Positions 37,285 to 46,255 are shown, counted from the stretch's first letter. The stretch is 64,000 nt of DNA from Pseudomonas pohangensis (GCF_900105995.1 NZ_LT629785.1:62001-126000), one strand, 5' to 3'. Translations and numbers: made by a program. Notes: a model not told the origin generated them from the letters alone.

Positions 37285-37696
37285 CACTTCATGTCCATTG
37301 TTCTGATTATTAGAAGAAGTCCCTGCTTAACAGGGCAGCTGCAGGTGGAGCAAGACAGGGTAACTTTAGTGGTTAATCAGGCTATTGGGAAATAGCGAGG
37401 GTTGCTTGTCCATGCCCTGACAATTGATCCCTCCGCTCGAAGGAGGCCTGCGGAAGGCTGTTGAGCAGTATTCCGGCGCTCTCCAGCCAGGTCTTCGTCA
37501 AAGCCGGCGATGCTATGAGTCGGCCGGTTACACAACGATACTGCGTGGATGGCCGCCGGATCGGGAACCCTTGGTCAGAAATGCGAACTCCGCTGCGCCT
37601 GCTGTTTGGCGTTATGCTGCCTGGCAGATTAAAATAAACAGAACACGGACGGGGAGCCTCCCCTGAGTAACTCTATCAACGAGTGAAGGATTGATC
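37285..37696. other. Intergenic region, no gene seen
   Basis: About 410 bp between divergent genes. It should contain the promoters of the acyl-CoA ligase gene and the Sel1 gene. Open frames here are short and without features. GGGGAGCCTCCCC near 37653 is a short GC palindrome shortly before the Sel1 gene. Confidence 0.5.
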
Positions 37697-38521
37697 ATGC
37701 GCTTTAGTATCGCTCTGGCTGGACTGCTTTCAATTGGGCTGGCTCATACGGCACACGCAGATTACAAGGCAGGTCTGGACGCTTACCAGAAAGGTGATTT
37801 CAAGACAGCTCTGGCCGAAGTCAAGCCGTCGGCCGAACAGGGCAACGCAATGGCGCAGTTCGGTATGGGACTGATGTACCGGAACGGTCAGGGCGTACTG
37901 CCTGACTATCAGGAAGCCCATAAATGGTTCAGCTTGGCTGCCGATCAGGGTAACGGCGCTGCCCAGTTCAATCTCGCCATGCTGTACCACAACGGTCAGG
38001 GCGTGACCAAGAATTTCCAGGAAGCGGCAAGGCTCTATCGTCTGGCTGCGGACAATGGCAACGCCCGTGCCCAGTTCAATCTGGGCACCATGTATCAGAT
38101 GGGGCAAGGCGTACCACAGGATTACAAGGAAGCTGCACGGCTGATCCGTCAGGCTGCCGAGCAGAAGATGGCAGTCGCGCAATTTGCCATGGGCGGTCTT
38201 TATTTTTCCGGCCACGGGGTTGTGCAGGACTACACCGAGGCGGTCAAGTGGTACCGGCTGGCTGCAGACCAGCGCACCCCCATCGCCTTGATTGCCTTGA
38301 GCGGTATGTATGCCAACGGGCAGGGAGTTGCCAAGAGCCCGGTGATTGCTTATGCCCTGGCCAATGTGGTTGCCGACAAGAACAAGACCTATGCCGGTTT
38401 GCGTGACACTCTGGGTGCCAAGCTGAATGCGGCCCAACTCAAGGATGCACAGAAGCTCACCAGAGATATTGCCCAGCAGGGCACAAATCGGGTCTTTGAT
38501 CATAATCTGGCTGCCAAGTAA
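37697..38521 (+). CDS. Secreted Sel1-repeat (TPR-like) protein
   Basis: A 274-residue protein with a signal peptide cleaved after AHA (MRFSIALAGLLSIGLAHTAHA). It carries about five tandem Sel1-like repeats of 36 residues (AQFxLGxMYxxGQGVxxDxxEAxxWxxxAAxxG). Such proteins are periplasmic scaffolds for protein contacts; no partner is evident. ATG 37697 with GAAGGA six bases upstream is preferred to the in-frame TTG 37691. It is followed by a related gene at 38590. Confidence 0.87.
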   Translation: MRFSIALAGLLSIGLAHTAHADYKAGLDAYQKGDFKTALAEVKPSAEQGNAMAQFGMGLMYRNGQGVLPDYQEAHKWFSLAADQGNGAAQFNLAMLYHNGQGVTKNFQEAARLYRLAADNGNARAQFNLGTMYQMGQGVPQDYKEAARLIRQAAEQKMAVAQFAMGGLYFSGHGVVQDYTEAVKWYRLAADQRTPIALIALSGMYANGQGVAKSPVIAYALANVVADKNKTYAGLRDTLGAKLNAAQLKDAQKLTRDIAQQGTNRVFDHNLAAK

Positions 38522-38589
38522 CAACGCTGAACTTCAGGAAGCGACCGATTCCGGGTTGCCGGAAGTTGCTACGAGTGGCGGAGAGTTGT

Positions 38590-39102
38590 ATGCGCATCAT
38601 CATCGCAATCACCGGGCTGCTTCTCGCAGCGGTAATCACTAGCGCTCAGGCAGGCCTCGCCGAAGGTGTCGAGGCTATCGGCAAGGGCGATTTCAAGGCT
38701 GCGCTGGTACAGTTGCAGCCGCTGGCGGAACAGGGCAACGCCGATGCCCAATTCAATCTCGGTCTGATGTATTTCAATGGCACTGGCGTCCCGCAGGATG
38801 ATCAGCTAGCACTCAAATGGTTCCGTCTGTCTGCCGATCAGGGCGATGCCTTTGCCCAGTTTGCGCTTGGCAACATGTACTTTCTGGGGCGCGCCGTAGA
38901 GAAGAACTTTGTTGTCAGTTATGCGCTGGGCAACCTGTCGGCAGCCAATGTCCCTTCCTACTTCACGGCGCCGGCGCAGATGCGTGACGCTTCAGCGGCT
39001 CAGCTGGATTCCCGGCAGATTGAAGCCGGACAAAAGCTCACTCGTGAAATGCGCCAAATGCGGCCGCTGCCGGCGCTGGATGCCTACTTGCAGAACAACT
39101 GA
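38590..39102 (+). CDS. Secreted Sel1-repeat protein, shorter paralogue
   Basis: A 170-residue protein with a signal peptide (MRIIIAITGLLLAAVITSAQA) and two to three Sel1 repeats. Its end (SYALGNLSAANVPSY...QLDSRQIEAGQKLTREM) parallels the end of the preceding gene (AYALANVVADKN...LNAAQLKDAQKLTRDI). The pair therefore looks like a tandem duplication that has diverged and lost repeats. ATG 38590 gives a clean signal peptide; GGAGAG lies eight bases upstream. Confidence 0.82.
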   Translation: MRIIIAITGLLLAAVITSAQAGLAEGVEAIGKGDFKAALVQLQPLAEQGNADAQFNLGLMYFNGTGVPQDDQLALKWFRLSADQGDAFAQFALGNMYFLGRAVEKNFVVSYALGNLSAANVPSYFTAPAQMRDASAAQLDSRQIEAGQKLTREMRQMRPLPALDAYLQNN

Positions 39103-39280
39103 ACTGGACTAGCTGGCAACTGCACAGGGTTCTGTTTCATTGCGCCGACGTATTGCTACGAATTACACGATGGGCGACTCAGAGCGCTTTCGGTCGTGCC
39201 TGTCGAATGCCAGAAAAAATGGGCAACTTGAGAGGCTGTGACCAAAGCGGTGACCAAATCACATCAAAAACCCGGAAACG

Positions 39281-39306
39281 AAAAAGGCCAATCTCGCGAT
39301 TGGCCT
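39281..39306 (-). terminator. Terminator of tRNA-Thr
   Basis: Minus strand: AGGCCAATC-GCGA-GATTGGCC followed by TTTTTC, 17 bp beyond the tRNA 3' end. Confidence 0.85.
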
Positions 39307-39322
39307 AAGTCGTTGTATTTGA

Positions 39323-39398
<76 letters not shown>

Positions 39399-39409
39399 TT
39401 CGGGGCGCC

Positions 39410-39437
39410 ATTATATCCATTGAGGCGGATGAGTAAA
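39410..39437 (-). promoter_or_regulatory. tRNA-Thr promoter
   Basis: Minus strand TTTACT - 16 bp - TATAAT ending 11 bp before the tRNA 5' end. Confidence 0.7.
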
Positions 39438-39657
39438 CTGCAAAATGCGCAGATTAATCGGTTATGTTCGGCTGGCTTGTTATGCACATTCGAAATCAGC
39501 CCGTATTTGTTGTGCATCGATTGTGGGGCGAGAATAAGTCGGTTTTGCAACCCATTGTTTTTATTGGTATTTGTTAAATTCCCCGAGAAGTCTGTATTCT
39601 GCTCGAAGCTAGTGTTGGCGCGGCTTTGCAGGTGTTTTCCAGATATTATCAACAGAA

Positions 39658-40914
39658 TTATCCACAGGCGTTCAGGCTGTTGTCAGGCAGTTCGGCCAGC
39701 AACATGAGGTTGCGTGGAGTCAGACGGGTTTCGCAGAAGGTGCCAAACCGGACCTGATAGCCGCGCTCCTGCAGAAACAGCGCTCTGTCGATGAGCAGCC
39801 AGATTTCCAGAGGCCGGCGAAACAGGCCGCGCACCAGCTCAAGGTTGCGTACCTTGGCGAGCTGCCGCCAGCCTTCAGCCTCCAGACTTGCCCAGTCATG
39901 CCGGGAGCCGAGGCTGAGCTGTTTCTGTTCTGCCAATTCTGCGCAGTACTCGGCATACGGGCGCTGCAGCCAGCTAGTGGCAAGCGGTGGTGTGGGCAGG
40001 TAGGCATCAATACCGCGAAGTTCGCGTTGCAGCAGGTCAAAGCCGAGCCTCCAGGCCATCGACTGGTCGCGCTGCTTTCTGACGCGCCGTCCAGCGGTGA
40101 CTGTTTCACATTGCAGCAGACGCAGATCCTGCCTGTCGAGTTGCAGCCGGGATTGCTTGGCCGCGCTTGAGAGCGCCTGATACTGCGTACTCTGGATGCG
40201 GTTGTAGCAGCACGGTGCAATCGCCAGTTGCCTGCAGCCTGCTGCACTGGCCAGCTGCAGCAGACGAACATGCAGATCCCCGCAGGCATGCAGGGCAACC
40301 GGTGTCTGCGCAGCGGTCAGGGTCTGCCGGGCCTTTTCTTCCATGACATCCAGCGCTATATGGTTTGCCTGAATGCTCAGTTTGTCCGAGAGAGTCTGGC
40401 CACTTTTCACCAGCTCCGGATCGCGTTCGATACAGGTCAGTGCCGCCGAGTCCTGGGCCAGATAGCGTCCCAGATGACCTTTCCCCGCGCACCAGTCGAG
40501 CCAATGGCGGGGTTTCTCGTGGAAATGCAGGCAACTGCCGAAGGCTTCCAGTTGCTGCCATTTTCTCCCCGGGACGTCCAGCGCCGCACGTGGATTGCAA
40601 GCGGGTTGTTCTACTCCGGCCAGCCGGCAGATCTGGCCAAGTTGAGTGGCGCGTTGGGCAATTGTCCGGAATGGCTGCGGTGCTTCGAGTAACTGGGGCT
40701 GGTTGTGCGCCGCTTCGGCTTGCTCAAGGCTTCTTGAGCGCAGCCACTGTGCCAGTTCGGTATGTTCGCTTTCCCAGTCGAGCTGGCGCCGGGTAAAGGG
40801 CGTGGGTCGCCATAACTGCTGATGGGCAAGCAGAAATTCGTCCAGGGCGGAAAATCTGGCCAGCAGCTGATCCGAAGTGAGCGGCTCTGCAGCAAACGGG
40901 TTGCAGCTATCCAT
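39658..40914 (-). CDS. SAM-dependent methyltransferase, Methyltransf_32-like
   Basis: A 418-residue protein. Its central domain is a class I methyltransferase: motif I DWCAGKGHLGRYLA, then CIERDPEL, then ALHACGDLHVRLLQLA and IAPCCYN. These motifs fit the family that includes Trm13-like and related RNA-type methyltransferases (Methyltransf_32); the substrate is unknown. ATG 40914 was chosen because the upstream ATG (40977) overlaps the permease gene. It follows the ABC importer on the same strand and could be the last gene of that transcript. Confidence 0.8.
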   Translation of the reverse strand: MDSCNPFAAEPLTSDQLLARFSALDEFLLAHQQLWRPTPFTRRQLDWESEHTELAQWLRSRSLEQAEAAHNQPQLLEAPQPFRTIAQRATQLGQICRLAGVEQPACNPRAALDVPGRKWQQLEAFGSCLHFHEKPRHWLDWCAGKGHLGRYLAQDSAALTCIERDPELVKSGQTLSDKLSIQANHIALDVMEEKARQTLTAAQTPVALHACGDLHVRLLQLASAAGCRQLAIAPCCYNRIQSTQYQALSSAAKQSRLQLDRQDLRLLQCETVTAGRRVRKQRDQSMAWRLGFDLLQRELRGIDAYLPTPPLATSWLQRPYAEYCAELAEQKQLSLGSRHDWASLEAEGWRQLAKVRNLELVRGLFRRPLEIWLLIDRALFLQERGYQVRFGTFCETRLTPRNLMLLAELPDNSLNACG

Positions 40915-40957
40915 CAGGCTGTTCTGCCGATCACTGCGCGTCGCTGGCGAGGGCAGA

Positions 40958-41647
40958 TCAGCGCCCCTGACAGGCATCTACCCGCAGGTATTGTTCCAGT
41001 TGCTTGAAGGCGCGGACCAGTACATAGGAAATCAACAGGTAGAACAGCCCGGCAGCGAAGAAAATCTCGACCGGCAGATAGGTTCTGGCAATGATCGTGC
41101 GCGCCATCCCGGTGAGTTCCAGTAGTGTGATGGTACTGGCCAGCGAGCTGGCTTTGAGCATCAGGATGACTTCGTTGCTGTAGGCCGGCAGGCCGATGCG
41201 GGTTGCCCTCGGCAAGGTGATGTAGAACAGCGTTTGCCATTTGGACATGCCCAGCGCGCGCGCGGCTTCGATCTCGCCCGACGGAATGGCCTGGATGGCG
41301 CCGCGGATGATTTCCGCAATGTAGGCTGCCGTGTGCATGGTCATGGTGATAACCGCACACCAGAACGGGCTGCGCAGGTAGGGCCACAAAGGTCCTTCAC
41401 GGATAATGTCGAATTGGGGCAGGCCGTAGTAAACCAGAAACAGCTGCACCAGCAGCGGTGTGCCGCGAAAGAAGAAGATATAGCCGTAAGGGAATGCACG
41501 TACGTACCAGCGCTGCGATGAGCGCGCCACGCCCAGTGGTATGGCCAGAATAAGACCGGCGACGACAGCGATGCCAACCAGTTCGAGCGTAAGCCAGGCG
41601 CCTTCGAGCAGCTTGGGCATGTATTTGATGATGACTTCCCAGTTCAT
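40958..41647 (-). CDS. Polar amino-acid ABC importer permease 2 (HisM type)
   Basis: A 229-residue inner-membrane permease of the His/Glu/Gln/Arg/opine family. The EAA signature loop reads EIEAARALGMSKWQTLFYITLPRATRIGLPAYSNE. It overlaps the first permease gene by 4 bp. With the other three genes of this block it forms a complete basic-amino-acid importer; the HisM position supports lysine/arginine/ornithine/histidine uptake. Confidence 0.92.
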   Translation of the reverse strand: MNWEVIIKYMPKLLEGAWLTLELVGIAVVAGLILAIPLGVARSSQRWYVRAFPYGYIFFFRGTPLLVQLFLVYYGLPQFDIIREGPLWPYLRSPFWCAVITMTMHTAAYIAEIIRGAIQAIPSGEIEAARALGMSKWQTLFYITLPRATRIGLPAYSNEVILMLKASSLASTITLLELTGMARTIIARTYLPVEIFFAAGLFYLLISYVLVRAFKQLEQYLRVDACQGR

Positions 41648-42339
41648 GCGGCACTCCTGGAGAAGCCGCGACCTGCGCGTTTTTCAAGAAAATACATGGT
41701 GCTCATGGCAATCACGGTCAGGCCCAGATAGATAAAGGCCGCGACCAGGAAAAAGGTGAACGGTTCCTTGCTGGCAGTCACGGCTATCTGCGAGCGGCGC
41801 ATGATTTCTTCCAGACCGATGACCGATACCAGAGCGGTGTCTTTCATCAGAATCATGAACAGATTGCCCAGACCGGGAAGGGCGATACGCCACATTTGCG
41901 GCAGAATGATCCGCCAGAAAATTCTCGTTTTGCCCAGGCCCAGGGCCTGTCCGGCTTCACGGTGACCCTTGGGGATCGCCAGAATGGCGCCGCGAAAGAC
42001 TTCGGTTGCATAGGCGCCAAAGCACAGCCCGAGAGCGATGGTGCCCGCTGCGAAGGCGTTCAGCTCAAGACCGGGAAGGTTGAGGAGTTCGCCGATATTG
42101 CGCATCAGGGTGACACTGCCGAAATAGATCAGCAGCACCCAGAGTAGTTCTGGTACTCCACGGACCAGCGTTGAATAGCCGCCGCCCAGCCATTGCAAAG
42201 GCTTGTGCGGTGAGGTTTTGCCCAGTGCGCCGAGCAATCCCAGCACCAGACCCAGCGTAAGCGAACAGAGCGCCAGCTTGATGGTCATCAGGGTGCCGGC
42301 TGCCAGAGCCGGGCCGAATCCGTAGAGATCGAAATTCAT
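41644..42339 (-). CDS. Polar amino-acid ABC importer permease 1 (HisQ type)
   Basis: A 231-residue permease. The EAA loop is GHREAGQALGLGKTRIFWRIILPQMWRIALPGLGN. It pairs with the HisM-type permease to form the membrane channel. It lies 50 bp after the binding-protein gene on the same strand. Confidence 0.92.
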   Translation of the reverse strand: MNFDLYGFGPALAAGTLMTIKLALCSLTLGLVLGLLGALGKTSPHKPLQWLGGGYSTLVRGVPELLWVLLIYFGSVTLMRNIGELLNLPGLELNAFAAGTIALGLCFGAYATEVFRGAILAIPKGHREAGQALGLGKTRIFWRIILPQMWRIALPGLGNLFMILMKDTALVSVIGLEEIMRRSQIAVTASKEPFTFFLVAAFIYLGLTVIAMSTMYFLEKRAGRGFSRSAA

Positions 42340-42389
42340 GTGTGCTCGATGGCCGGCGCTGCCTCAGCAGGCAGCGCCGGTCAGGCAGA

Positions 42390-43145
42390 TCAATAGATGC
42401 TGAAAGGGAAGTACTTGTCGTTGATGGTCTTGTAGGTGCCGTTATCAACGATGGCCTTGAGTGCTGCGTTCAGCTTGTTGGTCAGCTCGGTATCGTTCTT
42501 GCGCACGGCAATGGCGATCTTGTCGTTGTCGAAAACCGGCTCGCCCTTGAACTCGTAGGCTTTGCCGGCATCGCTCTTGAGCCATTCCCAGTTGACAAAC
42601 TTGTCAGCCAGAACGCCATCAACGCGGCCGGAACTCAGGTCCAGATAGGCGTTTTCCTGGGTGTCATACAGCTTGATTTCAACCACGTCACCGAGGTTGT
42701 CTTCCAGCCAGGTGCCGGCGATGGTGGCACGCTGAGCGCCAATTACCTTGCCCTTCAGGCTGGCCTTGTCGGTCTTCAGGTCAGAGCTTTTCGGCGCAAT
42801 GAACTGCAGCTTGTTGGTGTAGTAGGGGTTGGTGAAGTCAACTGCCTGCTTGCGCTCGTCGGTGATCGACATCGAGGCAACAATCATGTCGAACTTCTTC
42901 GCGTTCAGCGCAGGAATGATGCCGTCCCAGTCGGAAGTGACGATTTCGCATTCGACTTTCATTTGCGCACAGAGAGCGTTGGCGATGTCGATGTCGAAGC
43001 CGACGACTTTGCCGCTGGCGTCGATCAGGTTGAAGGGAGGGTATGCGCCCTCGGTACCGACTTTCAGCTTTTCAGCAGCCACAGCACTGGTGCCGAGTGC
43101 GAGCGTGGTGACGGCAGCGAACAGAAGTTTTTTGTAGTTTTTCAT
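42390..43145 (-). CDS. Periplasmic lysine/arginine/ornithine-type binding protein
   Basis: A 251-residue solute-binding protein of family 3 with a signal peptide (LLFAAVTTLALGTSAVAAE). The ligand-binding pattern VGTEGAYPPFNLID, GFDIDIANALCAQM, DWDGIIPALNAKKFDMIVASMSITDERKQAVDFTNPYY is that of LAO/HisJ/ArgT proteins. ATG 43145 follows GGAG by nine bases; an upstream in-frame ATG (43160) has no ribosome-binding site. It captures basic amino acids for the importer. Confidence 0.93.
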   Translation of the reverse strand: MKNYKKLLFAAVTTLALGTSAVAAEKLKVGTEGAYPPFNLIDASGKVVGFDIDIANALCAQMKVECEIVTSDWDGIIPALNAKKFDMIVASMSITDERKQAVDFTNPYYTNKLQFIAPKSSDLKTDKASLKGKVIGAQRATIAGTWLEDNLGDVVEIKLYDTQENAYLDLSSGRVDGVLADKFVNWEWLKSDAGKAYEFKGEPVFDNDKIAIAVRKNDTELTNKLNAALKAIVDNGTYKTINDKYFPFSIY

Positions 43146-43159
43146 GCGGTACTTCTCCA

Positions 43160-43933
43160 TTAGTTATTACTGGACATGAACTGTTTACAACGAGCCGATA
43201 GCGGGTTGTCAAAAACCTGCTCTGGCGTTCCTTGCTCTTCCACCAGACCCTGATGGAGAAAGACTACTTCGCTGGATACGTTCCGCGCGAACTGCATTTC
43301 ATGGGTCACCAGCAGCATGGTGCGCCCCTCATCGGCGAGTGCGCGGATTACCGCAAGCACTTCCTGCACCATCTCCGGGTCAAGCGCGGAAGTGGGCTCG
43401 TCAAACAGGATGACCTTCGGTTGCATGGCCAGCGTACGGGCAATGGCCGCGCGCTGCTGCTGACCGCCGGAAAGTTGGGCTGGATAAACGTGGCGCTTGT
43501 CGGCGATACCGACCTTGTTCAACAGCGCTTCAGCAACTTCGGTAGCTTCGGCCTTGCTCTGGCCGAGAACCCGGCGCGGCGCCTCGATGATATTGTCGAG
43601 CACGCTCATGTGTGGCCACAGATTGAAATTCTGGAATACGAAACCGATTTCGCTGCGCATGCGGTTGATCTGCCGGCTGTCGGCGGCAACCAGGTCGCCA
43701 TTCTTAGACGGCTTCAGCTTGAGCTCTTCGCCGGCAATGATGATCTGGCCCTGATGCGGGTTTTCCAGCAGGTTGATGCAGCGCAAAAAGGTCGACTTGC
43801 CGGAGCCGGACGAGCCGAGAATCGAGATGACATCACCATCGCGCGCAGTCAGCGAGATACCTTTGAGGACTTCGAGGTCGCCATAGCGTTTATGCAGGTT
43901 GCGAATTTCCAGCGCGGGCGTGGCCTCGGCCAT
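43160..43933 (-). CDS. Polar amino-acid ABC importer ATPase (HisP type)
   Basis: A 257-residue ABC ATPase with Walker A GSSGSGKST, Q-loop FQNFNLWPHMSV, signature LSGGQQQRAAIARTLA, Walker B VILFDEPTSALDPE and the H-loop LLVTHEMQFA. It is the first gene of the four-gene importer operon. The order ATPase, binding protein, permease, permease is the same as in a known P. aeruginosa basic amino-acid locus. Confidence 0.94.
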   Translation of the reverse strand: MAEATPALEIRNLHKRYGDLEVLKGISLTARDGDVISILGSSGSGKSTFLRCINLLENPHQGQIIIAGEELKLKPSKNGDLVAADSRQINRMRSEIGFVFQNFNLWPHMSVLDNIIEAPRRVLGQSKAEATEVAEALLNKVGIADKRHVYPAQLSGGQQQRAAIARTLAMQPKVILFDEPTSALDPEMVQEVLAVIRALADEGRTMLLVTHEMQFARNVSSEVVFLHQGLVEEQGTPEQVFDNPLSARCKQFMSSNN

Positions 43934-44240
43934 ACAGAATCCTCAATTTAGCGTTGCGCTTCCGCGCTGTTATGGCCTTCCTGGCAAGTAATCAACCTAG
44001 CATAGCGTCAGGAGCTGAGCCAAGCGCATAAGTGTGGCTTGTACATGCAGGGGTGACAAGTTGTCGCATCGCCGCAGCCAGCTGTCGCATATGCAGAATA
44101 GTGCATCTCTGCAGGCACTTGGCGCACAGGCATTGCGTACCTTGCTTGGCAAAGTGTCCGGTCGGCCCGACAACGGCAATCATCTAGTGCATCCGCCTAG
44201 GCTCTGCTAAAACACATAGGGTGCCCCGAGGAGATAATGC
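43934..44240. other. Divergent intergenic region, no gene seen
   Basis: 307 bp between the importer operon and the CBS gene, with no credible ORF. It should contain both promoters; I see no hexamer pair good enough to call. Confidence 0.5.
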
Positions 44241-44675
44241 ATGAAACCGGTAGGTGAAGTTCTCAGATACAAGGCCGACAGCGCCCTTGTCAGCGTTACC
44301 CCCATGACCACTGTCCTTGAGGCGGTGATGCTGATGGCCGAAAAGGGCATCGGCTCTTTGCTGGTAATGGAAGGCGAAAAGATGGTGGGCATCCTCAGTG
44401 AGCGCGACTATGTACGGCGTGTCGCTCTGTTTGAACGCTCTGCTCTGGGCACCACGGTTGGCGAAGTGATGACTGTTGATGTGGTTACCGTTTCGCCAAC
44501 GGATGGCACGCAATATTGCATGCAGTTGATGACGGACAAGCGCTTGCGCCACTTGCCCGTTGTCGAGAATGGCGAGTTGGTCGGTCTGCTCTCGATTGGC
44601 GATCTGGTCAAGCACGTGATCCAGGAACAGGAGAGCCTGATCAAGCATCTGGAAAGTTATATACGAGGCGAATGA
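44241..44675 (+). CDS. CBS-domain pair protein
   Basis: A 144-residue cytosolic protein made of two CBS domains (VTPMTTVLEAVMLMAEKGIGSLLVMEG...GILSERDYVRRV and VSPTDGTQYCMQLMTDKRLRHLPVVENGELVGLLSIGDLVKHV). Such stand-alone Bateman modules bind adenosyl ligands (AMP, ATP, NADH) and regulate other proteins; the target is unknown. GAGGAG before ATG 44241 supports the start. Confidence 0.9.
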   Translation: MKPVGEVLRYKADSALVSVTPMTTVLEAVMLMAEKGIGSLLVMEGEKMVGILSERDYVRRVALFERSALGTTVGEVMTVDVVTVSPTDGTQYCMQLMTDKRLRHLPVVENGELVGLLSIGDLVKHVIQEQESLIKHLESYIRGE

Positions 44676-44696
44676 ATCGGGCGCCTCCGAACCATA

Positions 44697-44776
44697 GGCA
44701 ATAAAAAACCCGCACTAGGCGGGCTTCTTAGGGTGTTTCGGGTGGTTTAGGTACCACCTGAAAACGAATGGTGGTG
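44697..44776. repeat. Left 80-bp direct repeat of the tRNA-Phe islet
   Basis: 79 of 80 bases are identical to 46094-46173. The unit contains the tRNA-Phe terminator (minus strand CCCGC-CTAGT-GCGGG-T6), an ACCACC...GGTGGT hairpin and the first bases of the tRNA 3' end. Beyond the identical part, another ~20 bases resemble the tRNA 3' end with several changes. It is a probable displaced attachment site. Confidence 0.85.
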
Positions 44777-44886
44777 TCAGAGGCAGAATCGAATTAAATA
44801 GCTAACTACCTGTATTTTAAATGATTTTGTGGGTTTCTATTTTATAGATGCCATCAAGAATGCCCCAAAAACAAAAGTATTTTGTG

Positions 44887-45375
44887 TTAGTTGTCAAAAC
44901 TTTCTTCTGGAGCCCATAGCGGTGCAGAGTCTGGCAAAGTCATTTCACTGAAGTAGTGTTTAAGCGCCATTGCTGCGTCCTTGGGTTGCTTTGACGGCAA
45001 TCCGCCAACAGACCTGAGAACGTTTCTAACAATTTCATCGTCGGCGATCAGAGTAGGTATAAGGGCATGATGAAAGTACTTGAACCATTTCTCATCTTGC
45101 ATGTTTGAGCGGTCTCTAAATATCTCCAGTTGAGGGGAGTAAAAGAGCTCTAGATACCGCTCGGAAAGCACCTCATACGGTGAGTAAAGCGGCCAGATGT
45201 TAATTTGGCCATCCAATCCGAAGTCCCGTAGCCTGCTGATGGCAGCACTCTGCAACTCTAGAAGTTTTGCGGCGCAGAGAAACTTGCGCCGGCATGTCAT
45301 TACCAAACTATGCAGGTATGCGTTGGAGCATTCTCTTTGAATGGCTCTAAATTCACTGATACGCATTGCTTGCAT
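44887..45375 (-). CDS. Unknown islet protein
   Basis: A 162-residue protein of no family I recognise. It is mostly helical with several aromatic clusters (WPLYSPYEVLSERYLELFYSP; WFKYFHHALIPTLIADDE). No signal peptide or membrane segment. It follows the HD-domain gene on the same strand after 74 bp; the ribosome-binding site is weak. ATG 45366 is an alternative start. Confidence 0.55.
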   Translation of the reverse strand: MQAMRISEFRAIQRECSNAYLHSLVMTCRRKFLCAAKLLELQSAAISRLRDFGLDGQINIWPLYSPYEVLSERYLELFYSPQLEIFRDRSNMQDEKWFKYFHHALIPTLIADDEIVRNVLRSVGGLPSKQPKDAAMALKHYFSEMTLPDSAPLWAPEESFDN

Positions 45376-45449
45376 CCAAAGGGTCGCGCGCGTGCGCTTT
45401 TATATGTATAGGGCGGCTCTGATGGTAATCAGGCTCTAGCTCATCACGC

Positions 45450-45911
45450 TCAATCGGCGCTAAGCCCGCCTGCAATTAAATATTCTGCTGGCTGACGGCG
45501 GAGGAAATCGATGGCTTTGCGGTACTTCTCTACACGGGCCATGTCCTTTTCTGATGGGGAGGAAAGTCGTGACAGATCGCTATTCTCTAGCAAGTCAGCG
45601 AGTTTCACTTTGCGCCCAATTGGGTCAAGGGCGGCTCTGGCTACGAAGGCTTCATAATTCTCATTAGCGCGCTTCGTCAGAGCATCAACAGCTCGAACTA
45701 CAGATTCAGGGAAGCCCTCATTTCTGAGCATATCAAGCGTTATTGGAGAGTCCTCCACTGCATCATGAAGCACGGCCGCCATTCGTTCCTCACTGCCCGT
45801 CATCCTGAGCATCACCCGCAACGGGTGAATGATATAGGCCTCGCCCGCCTTGTCTGTTTGGCCTTCGTGCGCCTTGGCGGCAATGGCTATTGCCCTCTCA
45901 AGTGTCGCCAT
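45450..45911 (-). CDS. HD-domain hydrolase, small alarmone hydrolase-like
   Basis: A 153-residue single HD domain of the SpoT/MESH1 type: HEGQTDKAGEAYIIHPLRVML, then LHDAVEDSPIT (HD...ED), and VKLADLLENSDL. These are the metal and substrate residues of (p)ppGpp 3'-pyrophosphohydrolases; no synthetase or TGS domain is attached. AAGGAG lies before ATG 45911. Substrate could be ppGpp or another nucleotide. It is in an islet at tRNA-Phe, which suggests acquisition. Confidence 0.8.
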   Translation of the reverse strand: MATLERAIAIAAKAHEGQTDKAGEAYIIHPLRVMLRMTGSEERMAAVLHDAVEDSPITLDMLRNEGFPESVVRAVDALTKRANENYEAFVARAALDPIGRKVKLADLLENSDLSRLSSPSEKDMARVEKYRKAIDFLRRQPAEYLIAGGLSAD

Positions 45912-46093
45912 GATTGCTCCTTTATTAATTGGTTTGCCTTGCGTTATCTGAGGCGGTAATTATTGCTAGGACAAGCACGTCAAACTTCTCAGCATCAAGC
46001 GTAATTGCCTTGCGAAAAGGGCGTTTGGGTGTCGATAACACCCAAGATTGCCCCTAATACTTTGGGCGTTCAAGTGAAGTGATGGGAATTCAG

Positions 46094-46173
46094 GGCAATA
46101 AAAAACCCGCACTAGGCGGGCTTCTTAGGGTGTTTCGGGTGGTTTTGGTACCACCTGAAAACGAATGGTGGTG
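46094..46173. repeat. Right 80-bp direct repeat overlapping tRNA-Phe 3' end
   Basis: Near-identical partner of 44697-44776 (one mismatch). It includes the terminator directly downstream of tRNA-Phe and overlaps the encoded CCA. Confidence 0.85.
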
Positions 46174-46244
46174 CCCAGAGACGGAATCGAACCGCCGACA
46201 CGGGGATTTTCAATCCCCTGCTCTACCGACTGAGCTATCTGGGC
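46169..46244 (-). tRNA. tRNA-Phe (anticodon GAA)
   Basis: 76 bases on the minus strand: acceptor GCCCAGA/TCTGGGC, D-arm AGCTCAGTCGGTAGAGC, anticodon loop TTGAAAA (GAA), T-arm CGGTTCGATTCCG, and encoded CCA. Confidence 0.97.
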
Positions 46245-46255
46245 AACGGGGCGCC

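Noticed and set aside
39230..39275. GTGACCAAAGCGGTGACC-like sequence near tRNA-Thr that looks like the end of an integrase gene
   Set aside because: The frame is interrupted immediately upstream and no catalytic motif remains; too little to call a pseudogene.
39646..39666. Two DnaA-box-like 9-mers (TTATCAACA, TTATCCACA)
   Set aside because: Only two copies, no AT-rich unwinding element and no dnaA/dnaN/gidA context, so no origin is called.
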